Source of the DNA: an uncultured Caryophanales bacterium
GTDB taxonomy: Bacteria; Bacillota_I; Bacilli_A; RFN20; CAG-826
Length of the DNA stretch: 64,000 bases
Direction: 5' to 3'
Assembly (NCBI GenBank): GCA_902464635.1
Contig: CABQKC010000010.1
Location: 1-64,000, forward strand
The notes under the pieces were generated by a model. It saw only the letters and a program-made list of their open reading frames with translations. It was not told the origin of the DNA and ran no database searches. Of the stretch, positions 1 through 7,363 are shown piece by piece (the stretch's first letter is position 1; every line of letters begins with the position of its first letter). Both the position numbers and the translations under genes were made by a program.

Positions 1-39
1 ACTAATCTTACTAGGAATCCTGCCTTTTTTCATCCGCGC

Positions 40-53
40 GACCCCTAGGGGTC
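40..53. repeat. 14-bp perfect palindrome
   Basis: GACCCCTAGGGGTC reads the same on both strands. It lies after a T-run at 23-30 that looks like the tail of a terminator whose left arm is not in the window. Its function is unknown. Confidence 0.5.
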
Positions 54-60
54 TTGTGCT

Positions 61-83
61 AAATGCCTTCAAGAAAGGCATTT
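61..83. repeat. 9-bp stem inverted repeat before the DegV gene
   Basis: AAATGCCTT and AAGGCATTT flank a 5-nt loop, giving a perfect hairpin. No T-run follows on the plus strand, so it is a poor terminator. It could be a leader structure or an operator for the DegV gene. Confidence 0.4.
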
Positions 84-156
84 ACACAACATTCTGGATA
101 CTTCCTTTTAAATTTAACGTTTGTTAATGTTTTGATTTGGTGTTAAGGTTTTTTTG

Positions 157-1050
157 ATGGACAAAGAATTGAAGCGATTAGTAGTATCAACAACAACCGA
201 TTCCCTGGATTATGTTGAAGGGATTGATAACTGTTACGGGATAACTCGTCTTCATATGACTGCTATACATAATGGAACAACTAGAGTTTTGGGAAAATAT
301 ACTGATCCTAATGTTTTCTATTCTTCCTTAGAAGATCTTAGATCCAAAAAATCATTGCCTAAAGCAAGCATGCCTACTCATGATGAGATTGTTTCTATAT
401 TTAATAAGGCTATAGAAGAAAAATATGATGAAATTATTTTTGTAACTTTTTCTTCTTGCTTCGGCGGTACCTATGATTTCGTTTGCTCTTTATCAAAAGA
501 TTTCGCATCTAAAATAAGGACATATGTCATTAACTCAAGGACATTTGGTTTTAACCAAGGCTATATTGCCCTTAAAGTACAGGAAATGGTCAATAAGGGC
601 GTTCCTACATCTGAAATATTAGTTAAGGTAGAAAAGATAATTAAAAACCAAACCATAGTTGCCCTTGCTAAAAACATTGATTACGTATATGCAAATCACC
701 TAGTTTCTTTAAGGAAAAACATTTTTGCCAAGGTATTCCATCATGTTCCAGAATTTAAGCTTACTAAAAACGGTTATTTCGATATGATTAAAAACACCCC
801 TTTCCAACGTATTGCTTTTGATGATACCTTTGCAAAGGTAAAAGAGCTTGTCGGAGATAAAAAAAGAAAAGAATATCTTTTGTTCCACCTATATACTGGT
901 AAGGAATTTCTAGAAACTTTAAAGGAAAAAGAAGTGACCGCGGGAATTGAAACCAATTTTCCTGATGTTATATTCTCTCCTGCGATTGGCTTTAGGTATG
1001 GGCCATATTTAGCGGGTTACGGCTTTATTGATTTAAAAAACATTGACTAA
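157..1050 (+). CDS. DegV family fatty-acid-binding protein
   Basis: This is a 297-residue DegV (FakB-type) protein. Family members bind a fatty acid and, where characterised, present it to the kinase FakA; no fakA is visible here. Seen in the sequence: an N-terminal TTTDS loop near residue 13, the SSCFGGTYDF segment near 99-108 in the family's Ser/Gly fatty-acid head-group loop, and a C-terminal segment ending GPYLAGYGF, typical of DegV domain 2. I chose ATG 157 because AAGG lies 8 nt upstream; a TTG sits one codon before it. Length is normal for the family. The lipid ligand cannot be predicted. Confidence 0.88.
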   Translation: MDKELKRLVVSTTTDSLDYVEGIDNCYGITRLHMTAIHNGTTRVLGKYTDPNVFYSSLEDLRSKKSLPKASMPTHDEIVSIFNKAIEEKYDEIIFVTFSSCFGGTYDFVCSLSKDFASKIRTYVINSRTFGFNQGYIALKVQEMVNKGVPTSEILVKVEKIIKNQTIVALAKNIDYVYANHLVSLRKNIFAKVFHHVPEFKLTKNGYFDMIKNTPFQRIAFDDTFAKVKELVGDKKRKEYLLFHLYTGKEFLETLKEKEVTAGIETNFPDVIFSPAIGFRYGPYLAGYGFIDLKNID

Positions 1051-1072
1051 TACTTGCTTATTCTTTTATTAT
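1043..1072 (+). promoter_or_regulatory. Promoter of a leaderless gene
   Basis: TTGACT at 1043-1048 (5/6 to consensus) and TATTAT at 1067-1072 (5/6) are separated by 18 bp. The -10 box ends 7 nt before ATG 1080, so transcription should begin at or next to the start codon. The -35 box overlaps the DegV stop codon. No Shine-Dalgarno is present. Confidence 0.65.
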
Positions 1073-1079
1073 CCAAATT

Positions 1080-1799
1080 ATGAAATATAGCAAGAAGAAA
1101 GTAATAACATTAATTTCCATCTTAGTTTTTATTTTTGTTTGTTCCATTTCTAGCATCATCATCTTCTATTACTTAAAAAGATTTGGATATGGATCATATC
1201 TATTTTATGTTGGAATGGGGATTTTCTTTGTCTTGGCTATAATTTTTTTAGTCGTAGTGGCTAAAACTAGCAAAGGCATAAATGAATATTTTATAACATC
1301 AAGGGGAGCCAAATTATCTTCAATTGAATTGACCCATGTATCTAATTTCGATTTGGAATCATTTAAAAAACACCTAGAAAATAAATATGAATTTGATAAT
1401 AAGAATTATGTTAGAAACAGGTTTACTTTAGATTATGGAAAGCAGGTATATGCCTTTTCTTTCCAAAATACATCATCTTTTAAAAGCAAGGTTGAACACG
1501 ATTCTTTTAATATTGGTCCATTTAATAAGAAAGCACGTTCTTATTTATTAATAGATTTCCTATGTGTAGATAATTTAACTGATGGCGATTTGGGATTCTT
1601 AAAGGAATATTCAATTAAACTCATCTCATTAGAAGAAGCTTCTTTTGGATTAAGTGAGCCTAGGCTAAAGTCTTTATTGCCCTTGATTTATGATAAGAAA
1701 ACGTCCTCTCTTTATTATTTTTCCTTTAAAGGGGGACTGCCTTCTTTATATAAAAAATCCCTAAAAATATTAGAAAAAGAAGTAAAACACTCAATATAG
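1080..1799 (+). CDS. Hypothetical membrane protein
   Basis: I do not recognise this 239-residue protein. Residues about 9-30 and 42-62 are two strongly hydrophobic segments separated by a short basic/Tyr-rich stretch. The remaining 175 residues are soluble and mixed in charge, so the likely shape is a two-helix anchor with a cytoplasmic domain. It sits between the DegV gene and a TetR regulator in the same direction. Its start lacks a Shine-Dalgarno but is placed exactly where the promoter at 1043-1072 would begin transcription. No catalytic motif is seen. Confidence 0.75.
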   Translation: MKYSKKKVITLISILVFIFVCSISSIIIFYYLKRFGYGSYLFYVGMGIFFVLAIIFLVVVAKTSKGINEYFITSRGAKLSSIELTHVSNFDLESFKKHLENKYEFDNKNYVRNRFTLDYGKQVYAFSFQNTSSFKSKVEHDSFNIGPFNKKARSYLLIDFLCVDNLTDGDLGFLKEYSIKLISLEEASFGLSEPRLKSLLPLIYDKKTSSLYYFSFKGGLPSLYKKSLKILEKEVKHSI

Positions 1800-1823
1800 A
1801 CACGTGTTCATTTTAGTGATAAT
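1797..1823 (+). promoter_or_regulatory. tetR-type promoter with embedded palindrome
   Basis: TAGACA (1797-1802) and GATAAT (1818-1823) are spaced 15 bp apart. The palindrome ACACGTGT (1800-1807) overlaps the -35 box and is a candidate autoregulatory operator. The -10 box ends 11 nt before ATG 1835. Confidence 0.4.
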
Positions 1824-1834
1824 CTTTTTTTGTT

Positions 1835-2374
1835 ATGAAAAGCTTACGCGTAGAAAAAACTAAAGAAGATATAAGAGAAGAGACCTTAAGATTGCTTAAG
1901 AAAAACACTTTTCAAGGCGTTACGGTTAAAGATATTACTTCTAATCTAGGACTATCTAGATCGACATTTTATTTACATTATGAAAATGTTTCAGATGTCA
2001 TTGATGATGTAGAAAACATCATTATCTCTGATATTTCAAAGATAATATTCAAACATTCTACTGGCAATTATCTTGAAGGCTTATACGAAACAGGTAACTA
2101 TTTAAAAGATAATGCGACTAAAATCCAGACTGTTGTCGATGTTTCCCAATCCCATTTTACATATAAGATAAAGAAAACTTTCGAACCAATCGTAGTCCAA
2201 ACCATCACCCCTCATCTTAGAGGTGATGAAAAAACCAAAAAATATGTTGGAATCTTCCTTTTCTCTGCTGGAGTAGGGGTTTTCCGTGCTTGGTGCGATT
2301 CAGGATATGATGTTCCGATTGAAGATTTAATCAAGACATTTGTCATTAATTTCAGCCCTTTAATAAAGGATTAA
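1835..2374 (+). CDS. TetR/AcrR family transcriptional regulator
   Basis: A 179-residue protein with the N-terminal TetR helix-turn-helix at about residues 8-55. The recognition helix carries LGLSRSTFYLHY, a near-textbook TetR signature, followed by the usual connecting helix. The C-terminal ligand/dimer domain is not specific enough to name an effector. It stands alone between two membrane-protein genes, so likely targets are its own promoter and the flippase/glycosyltransferase pair downstream. No Shine-Dalgarno precedes the ATG; the promoter predicts a leader of about 5 nt. Family is certain, targets are inferred. Confidence 0.88.
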   Translation: MKSLRVEKTKEDIREETLRLLKKNTFQGVTVKDITSNLGLSRSTFYLHYENVSDVIDDVENIIISDISKIIFKHSTGNYLEGLYETGNYLKDNATKIQTVVDVSQSHFTYKIKKTFEPIVVQTITPHLRGDEKTKKYVGIFLFSAGVGVFRAWCDSGYDVPIEDLIKTFVINFSPLIKD

Positions 2375-2402
2375 TAACTACTTAAGATAACTCCCTATCA
2401 CT

Positions 2403-2426
2403 ACCCTAAAGAATTTAGGGTAAAAT
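2403..2426. promoter_or_regulatory. Perfect inverted repeat abutting a -10 box
   Basis: ACCCTAAA and TTTAGGGT flank GAA at 2403-2421. They overlap TAAAAT (2421-2426) directly before the first ATG of the next gene. It looks like an operator or a short hairpin covering the translation start. Confidence 0.45.
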
Positions 2427-3875
2427 ATGTTTGCTTCTATGGCAATTATATCTAACAAAAACAAAGACGCTCCAACTCCAACGAACAAGAAAAAGACTGT
2501 TAAATATGTTTTGTATATTTTAATCGTCTTGATAGCCACGGCTATTTCTTTGACGTTGTCTTTGTGGGGCGATCAATTTGGAAAGGTTATTGATGCTTTC
2601 TCGAAGGCCGATTGGGTATATATGGTCATCATTATTGGCATGGTTTTCCTTTCTTATTGCGTAGATGGGGTCATTATTTGGGCTTTTTGCCGCCTTTATA
2701 CAAGGCAATATAAATTCCATCAAGGCCTAGCAGCTTCTTTTGTTGGACAATTCTATAGCGATATTACTCCTGGGGCAAGTGGGGGACAGGTCATGCAAGC
2801 CTATACCTTGAAGTCGCAGGGATTAGTTATATCTAATGCCGCTTCTATTATGGTAATGTGGTTTATTATTTACCAGGCCGCCCTTATATCTTTTGATATA
2901 TTCGCGATTGGATTTGAATGGAATAGGATTATGGATATCAAATCCATGGACTTTGCTATATTCGATTGGAAATTATCGATTCCGATGCTTCCTTTGATTA
3001 TTGTAGGGTTCGTACTTAATATATCGGTTATATTTCTTCTATTAGGCATGTCTTATAGCCATAAATTCCATAATTTCATCTTAAACCACGTGATTGGATT
3101 CCTTGGCAAGATAAAGCTTATCAAGAAACCTGACCAGGCTAGAGAAAACCTTAGGGTACAGGTAGAGAACTTCAAGATTGAACTTAGACGTCTACAATCT
3201 AATATCCCTATAGTTATTTTGCAGTTTATTTTGTTCTCAATCATGATTCTCCTTAGGAATTCAATTCCTTATATTGCTGGCATGGCACTTAAGGCCTTCG
3301 ATACCTTTGATGCCTATAAATTATTCCATGCCGCTTTCTTATCTAGCTTCCATCAAATGATTACAGGACTTATCCCTCTTCCTGGATCTGCCGGTGTTTC
3401 TGAACTTTTCTATCAATACTTGTTCTTCAATTTCTTTGGGGAACAAACATATGTAAGCTCTACTCTTATTTTATGGAGAACAGTAACCTTCCATATTCCT
3501 TTATTGGTTTCTGGATTAGTTGCCGCACTTTATAGAAGTAGACCAAAAGAGCCATTACATTATGCAAACCGTCAGACATTCGTCGATATCCAGATGGCTA
3601 CTTTCGACGAAAGAAAACGCAGTGCAGATACCTTATATGAAACTAGGCAATTATCTAGGAAAGCACTTCAAAACAAGATTGCAGAAACCATGTCTTTTGG
3701 AAAAATAAAGAAAGATAAAGAGATATCTATTCCTAAAGAAGAAAATAAAATCGAAGACGTTCCTGCGTTAAAGAAGACTTATAAACCTCCAAAGAAGGTT
3801 AAGCCTACTAAAGAAAAGAAATCTAGAAAAAAGCAAAAAGAGGAAGATAATGAAATGCAGAGGTGGGAATTATGA
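2427..3875 (+). CDS. Lysylphosphatidylglycerol-synthase-type flippase-like membrane protein
   Basis: A 482-residue multi-pass protein of the LPG_synthase_TM family (YbhN/MprF membrane domain), without the MprF soluble aminoacyltransferase domain. It has about eight hydrophobic segments between residues 25 and 375, including the family hallmark GQFYSDITPGASGGQ near 108-122 and PLPGSAGVSE near 318-327. The last 100 residues are an unusual lysine-rich, probably disordered cytoplasmic tail. The following glycosyltransferase overlaps its end, suggesting that this protein moves a lipid or glycolipid across the membrane. The start is uncertain: a -10-like TAAAAT abuts ATG 2427, so ATG 2439 may be used. 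Confidence 0.85.
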   Translation: MFASMAIISNKNKDAPTPTNKKKTVKYVLYILIVLIATAISLTLSLWGDQFGKVIDAFSKADWVYMVIIIGMVFLSYCVDGVIIWAFCRLYTRQYKFHQGLAASFVGQFYSDITPGASGGQVMQAYTLKSQGLVISNAASIMVMWFIIYQAALISFDIFAIGFEWNRIMDIKSMDFAIFDWKLSIPMLPLIIVGFVLNISVIFLLLGMSYSHKFHNFILNHVIGFLGKIKLIKKPDQARENLRVQVENFKIELRRLQSNIPIVILQFILFSIMILLRNSIPYIAGMALKAFDTFDAYKLFHAAFLSSFHQMITGLIPLPGSAGVSELFYQYLFFNFFGEQTYVSSTLILWRTVTFHIPLLVSGLVAALYRSRPKEPLHYANRQTFVDIQMATFDERKRSADTLYETRQLSRKALQNKIAETMSFGKIKKDKEISIPKEENKIEDVPALKKTYKPPKKVKPTKEKKSRKKQKEEDNEMQRWEL

Positions 3876-5047
3876 ATATAGCCTTGTTCTCTGACACATA
3901 TCCTCCAGAAATTAATGGGGTTGCTACCTCTACCTTCAACTTAAGGAAGACGTTAGTTGAGCATGGCCATAATGTCATAGTTGTAACTACTAACCCATTT
4001 TCCAAATATGTTACTTACCAAGATGGCATTCTTAGACTTCCTGGAATCAAATTAAAAGCATTGTATGGGTACCGTATGTCTATGTTTTATAACAAGAAAG
4101 CCATGGATATCCTTTCTTCTTTTCATCCTGAAGTAGTACATTGCCAGACTGATGCCGGAATTGGTATATTCGGCGGTTTAGTTGCCTCTAAATTCCATAT
4201 AGGATCAGTCTATACATTCCATACGATGATAGAAGATTATACATATTACGTTACTAAAGGGCATTTTGATAGATTTGCTAGGCATGCAGTTAGATTCTTC
4301 TTCAGGGGGAAAAGTAATGCCTATACTGAATTTATCGCTCCTAGCGAGAAGATTAAGGATTATCTTCGCTCCATCCGAATCGATACGACTGTCTCTATTA
4401 TCCCGACTGGAGTTGAATTATCTAGATTCTCCCCATCTAATGAAAACAAAGAAGAGACCATTGCCTTAAAAAAGAAGTTTGGAATCGAAAAAGATGACTA
4501 TGTCCTTTTATCTTTAGGTAGGATTGCAAAAGAGAAAAGTATCGATGTAGTTATAAAAGGATTTGCTAAATTCAAAGAAAAATATCCACAGGAAAAAGTA
4601 AAATTAGTCATCACTGGCTGGGGCCCTGCCGAACAAGAACTCAAGGATTTAGCAGACTCGTTAGGCATTTCTTCTTCGACTATATTTACAGGGAAATGCT
4701 CTCCTGGAGAAACGCAGAAATATTACCATCTAGGGGATTGCTTTGCCTCAGCTTCAATTACAGAGACCCAAGGGTTAACATTTATGGAAGCCATGGCAAG
4801 TGAATTAATCGTCTTGGCTAGGTATGATGACAATTTATCCGGGACTATAAAAGACAATGAGACCGGATTCTTCTTTAAAGACGAGAATGACTTTCCGGAT
4901 AAACTAGAAAAAGTAAAGCATTTAAGCGATGCAAGCAAGAAAAAGATAGTAAACGCTTCATTAAAGACAATAGATATTTATTCTATGAAGCGTTTCTATG
5001 ATTCAATAATCGAGGTGTATAAACGTGTCCAAAGAAAATCGTGGTGA
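3872..5047 (+). CDS. Glycosyltransferase family 4, probable diacylglycerol glucosyltransferase
   Basis: A 391-residue GT-B enzyme. The N-terminus reads NIALFSDTYPPEINGVATS, and the central YTFHTMIEDYTYYVTKGH segment closely resembles alpha-monoglucosyldiacylglycerol synthases, which transfer glucose from UDP-glucose to diacylglycerol at the inner membrane face. The C-terminal domain has a SLGRIAKEKS nucleotide-binding segment near residue 213 and the EX7E-like TETQGLTFMEAMA near 300. ATG 3872 follows GAGGTGG and overlaps the flippase gene by 4 nt, so the two are translationally coupled and probably act on the same glycolipid or lipoteichoic-acid anchor. Acceptor specificity is inferred. Confidence 0.82.
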   Translation: MNIALFSDTYPPEINGVATSTFNLRKTLVEHGHNVIVVTTNPFSKYVTYQDGILRLPGIKLKALYGYRMSMFYNKKAMDILSSFHPEVVHCQTDAGIGIFGGLVASKFHIGSVYTFHTMIEDYTYYVTKGHFDRFARHAVRFFFRGKSNAYTEFIAPSEKIKDYLRSIRIDTTVSIIPTGVELSRFSPSNENKEETIALKKKFGIEKDDYVLLSLGRIAKEKSIDVVIKGFAKFKEKYPQEKVKLVITGWGPAEQELKDLADSLGISSSTIFTGKCSPGETQKYYHLGDCFASASITETQGLTFMEAMASELIVLARYDDNLSGTIKDNETGFFFKDENDFPDKLEKVKHLSDASKKKIVNASLKTIDIYSMKRFYDSIIEVYKRVQRKSW

Positions 5048-5834
5048 AATAATCGAAAGCATTAGAAAAAGAAAAAAGGAAGTAGTTATTACTTTCGAAT
5101 CGGGCGATAAATTGTCGTTATCTCCTTTTACTTTTACTGAATTTCGCCTATATGAAGGAAAGCAATTAAGCGAGCAGGAATATTTGAACCTTATTTCTTC
5201 TAAAAAAGAAGAAGGCTATATGGAATATGCCTTGCGTTTATTATCTAGGGAAAATTATTCTTCCTATGTCTTATATGGAAAGATATTAGATAGAGGGGCA
5301 AATGTTGAATTAGCCCAAAAAATAATCGATAAATTAACCAAAGAAGGCCTTCTAGATGACAAGATGTATGCGAAGACATATGCCGAAGATGTTGCTGAAC
5401 TTAGGTTATATGGAAGAAATAAGGTTTTATTTAATCTACATCAAAAAGGGATTTCTAATGAAATAATCGATAATTTATCTTTTCCAAGAGAAAAAGAATT
5501 AGAAAAGGCTTTAAATTACGTAAAGGTATTAGATAGAAGGTTATTAAAGGCTCCTAAGAATAAGAAGGTCGGAAAGACTTTATTAGCCTTAAGAGAAAGA
5601 GGATTTGATCTAGATGTTGCAAAAGAAGCGACTAATCAGGCCTTATCTTTCCCTAGCGAAGAAGAAAATAAATCCAATCTAGAATCCGATTATCTAATTG
5701 CAAAAACTAGATATGAAAGAAAATACAGCGGTTATAAATTGTCTAGGGCTATATTTTCTTACCTATTAAGGAAAGGCTACGAATATGATGATATTTCTAA
5801 TTTGGTAAAAGGAGAAAACGATGAAAATAATTGA
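5025..5834 (+). CDS. recX: RecX family regulatory protein
   Basis: A 269-residue protein with the three-helix repeats of RecX: the segment at about residues 60-110 ends KLTKEGLLDDKMYAKTYAED, and a matching C-terminal repeat occurs at 215-265. RecX binds RecA filaments and modulates recombination; recA lies 24 kb downstream. It is at the long end of the family, as in Bacillus. Translation starts at GTG 5025, with GAGGTG 8 nt upstream inside the glycosyltransferase gene, overlapping it by 23 nt. The stop overlaps the yhaM start, so the unit is coupled. Confidence 0.85.
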   Translation: MSKENRGEIIESIRKRKKEVVITFESGDKLSLSPFTFTEFRLYEGKQLSEQEYLNLISSKKEEGYMEYALRLLSRENYSSYVLYGKILDRGANVELAQKIIDKLTKEGLLDDKMYAKTYAEDVAELRLYGRNKVLFNLHQKGISNEIIDNLSFPREKELEKALNYVKVLDRRLLKAPKNKKVGKTLLALRERGFDLDVAKEATNQALSFPSEEENKSNLESDYLIAKTRYERKYSGYKLSRAIFSYLLRKGYEYDDISNLVKGENDENN

Positions 5835-6864
5835 TTTAAAAGATGGCGATAGCTTTTCTGGCCCATTACTAGTCAGCGATTGCAAAAAATGCGTCAATAC
5901 GAATGGCAAGCCTTATCTAGCCATTACTTTCCAAGACCAATCTTCTCAAATTTCCGCCCGTCTATGGGAAATAAATAATGAAGAAGAGATATTAAAAAAA
6001 GGAAATGTAGTCCATGTCGAAGGAAAAGTACTTTCCTATAACAAATCACTTCAAATCCGCTTGTTTAAGGTTACTAGTGATACTCTTGGGTTAAATCCAA
6101 ATGATTTTGCTATTTCTTCTCCGGTCAAAAAGGAAGAATTAGTAAATAAGCTAAAAGCCTATGTCGATTCAATTTCTGATGCTGATTTAAAGCTTTTAGT
6201 ATCTAATCTAGTTAACAAATACCTAGAGAAACTTTCTATTTGGCCAGCCGCGGTAAGAAACCACCATGAATTCGAGTCTGGACTTATCTACCATTCCGTT
6301 ACCATGGCGGATTTAGGATTATCTTTCTGCGCGGTTTATCCAAAACTCAATAGGGATTTGGTTTTAGCAGGTTGCCTTGTCCATGATTTTGGCAAGATGA
6401 TTGAATTATCAGGTCTTCCTAACGCCGAATTTACTTTGGATGGTAAATTAATCGGCCACATCTCTTTAGGCTTCTACGAGGTCAGAAAAGAGGCCGAAAG
6501 ACTAGGTATGCATGAATTCGAGTCTCTTAAAAAAGAAGAACAAACAAAGAGTTCTCCTTTATTCCATAAACACGAGATGGCTTCAATGCTAGAGCATATA
6601 ATCTTGTCCCACCATGGCAAATATGAATTTGGTTCCCCTGTCTTACCACTTACTAAGGAAGCCTATGCCGTTTCTTGCATTGATGATTTTGATGCTAAAA
6701 TGATGATTTTAGATAAAGCCTATGAAGGGGCTGAAAAAGGGGAGAATACTTCAAAAATAATGACGATGGACAATAGGTTCTTCTATAATCCATTTAGCCT
6801 AGAAGTTTCTTCCTCTCCTTCAGGATTAAGCTTAGAAAAAGAATTAGACGAATTAAAAAGATGA
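5821..6864 (+). CDS. yhaM: 3'-5' exoribonuclease YhaM
   Basis: A 347-residue protein with an N-terminal OB-fold nucleic-acid-binding domain (about 10-85) and a C-terminal HD phosphohydrolase domain. Metal-binding residues include HHEFESGLIYH near 148-158 and the HD pair at H188-D189 in LVHDFGK. In Bacillus this enzyme degrades RNA and DNA from the 3' end. ATG 5821 follows GGAG and overlaps recX. The stop codon lies inside the left arm of the following terminator. Confidence 0.92.
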   Translation: MKIIDLKDGDSFSGPLLVSDCKKCVNTNGKPYLAITFQDQSSQISARLWEINNEEEILKKGNVVHVEGKVLSYNKSLQIRLFKVTSDTLGLNPNDFAISSPVKKEELVNKLKAYVDSISDADLKLLVSNLVNKYLEKLSIWPAAVRNHHEFESGLIYHSVTMADLGLSFCAVYPKLNRDLVLAGCLVHDFGKMIELSGLPNAEFTLDGKLIGHISLGFYEVRKEAERLGMHEFESLKKEEQTKSSPLFHKHEMASMLEHIILSHHGKYEFGSPVLPLTKEAYAVSCIDDFDAKMMILDKAYEGAEKGENTSKIMTMDNRFFYNPFSLEVSSSPSGLSLEKELDELKR

Positions 6865-6885
6865 GGCGCGAACCTCATCTTTTTT
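6855..6885. terminator. Bidirectional terminator
   Basis: AAGATGAGG and CCTCATCTT flank CGCGAA, with T-runs on both sides. It serves yhaM on the plus strand and the HIT gene on the minus strand, and includes the yhaM stop codon. Confidence 0.85.
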
Positions 6886-7300
6886 ACTTCATGGCTTTAT
6901 TAATTTCGTGAGCTAAACGTGGAAGATCCATGCTAGAGACATCCTGGGCTTTCATTGTTATCTGGAAGCCTCCTTGCCCTCCGACATATCTAGGAATGAC
7001 ATGGACATGGAAATGTGGAACGCTTTGTCCAGCAACCTCGCCGACATTAGTAAGGATATTTACTCCTTTTGCTCCTAGAATAGAGATTTCGGCTTGTCCG
7101 ATACGTCTAGCAACATCCATTACCTTATGCATTTCCTCTTGGGGACAAGATAAGAAGGAATCATAATGCTTCTTTGGCATGACTAGGGTATGGCCTCTAG
7201 TGGTTTGGGAGATGTCTAGTATCGCTAATACATCATCATCTTCATAAACGACGCTAGAAGGGATTTCACCATCGATGATTTTACAGAATACGTCTTTCAT
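6884..7300 (-). CDS. HIT family nucleotide hydrolase/transferase
   Basis: A 138-residue histidine-triad protein. The HxHxH signature is HFHVHVIPR with H96, H98 and H100. The N-terminal CKIIDGEIPS segment matches the Hit/HinT subfamily, which cleaves nucleoside phosphoramidates and similar AMP-linked compounds. GAAAGG lies 7 nt before ATG 7300. It is separated from the lipoproteins upstream by a terminator, so it is probably transcribed alone or by read-through. The physiological substrate is unknown. Confidence 0.92.
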   Translation of the reverse strand: MKDVFCKIIDGEIPSSVVYEDDDVLAILDISQTTRGHTLVMPKKHYDSFLSCPQEEMHKVMDVARRIGQAEISILGAKGVNILTNVGEVAGQSVPHFHVHVIPRYVGGQGGFQITMKAQDVSSMDLPRLAHEINKAMK

Positions 7301-7314
7301 AAATAACCTTTCTA

Positions 7315-7343
7315 CAAAAATAGGGCAGAATTTAATCTGCCCT
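7315..7343 (-). terminator. Terminator of the lipoprotein operon
   Basis: On the minus strand AGGGCAGA and TCTGCCCT form an 8-bp stem with a 6-nt loop, followed by ATTTTTG. It lies 20 nt after the stop codon of the second lipoprotein. Confidence 0.8.
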
Positions 7344-7363
7344 TATATTATATATCTTCTTTA

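Noticed and set aside
1795..1812. parS-like site with CACGTG core
   Set aside because: Flanking bases do not match TGTTTCACGTGAAACA beyond the core; it fits better as a local palindrome in the TetR-gene promoter.
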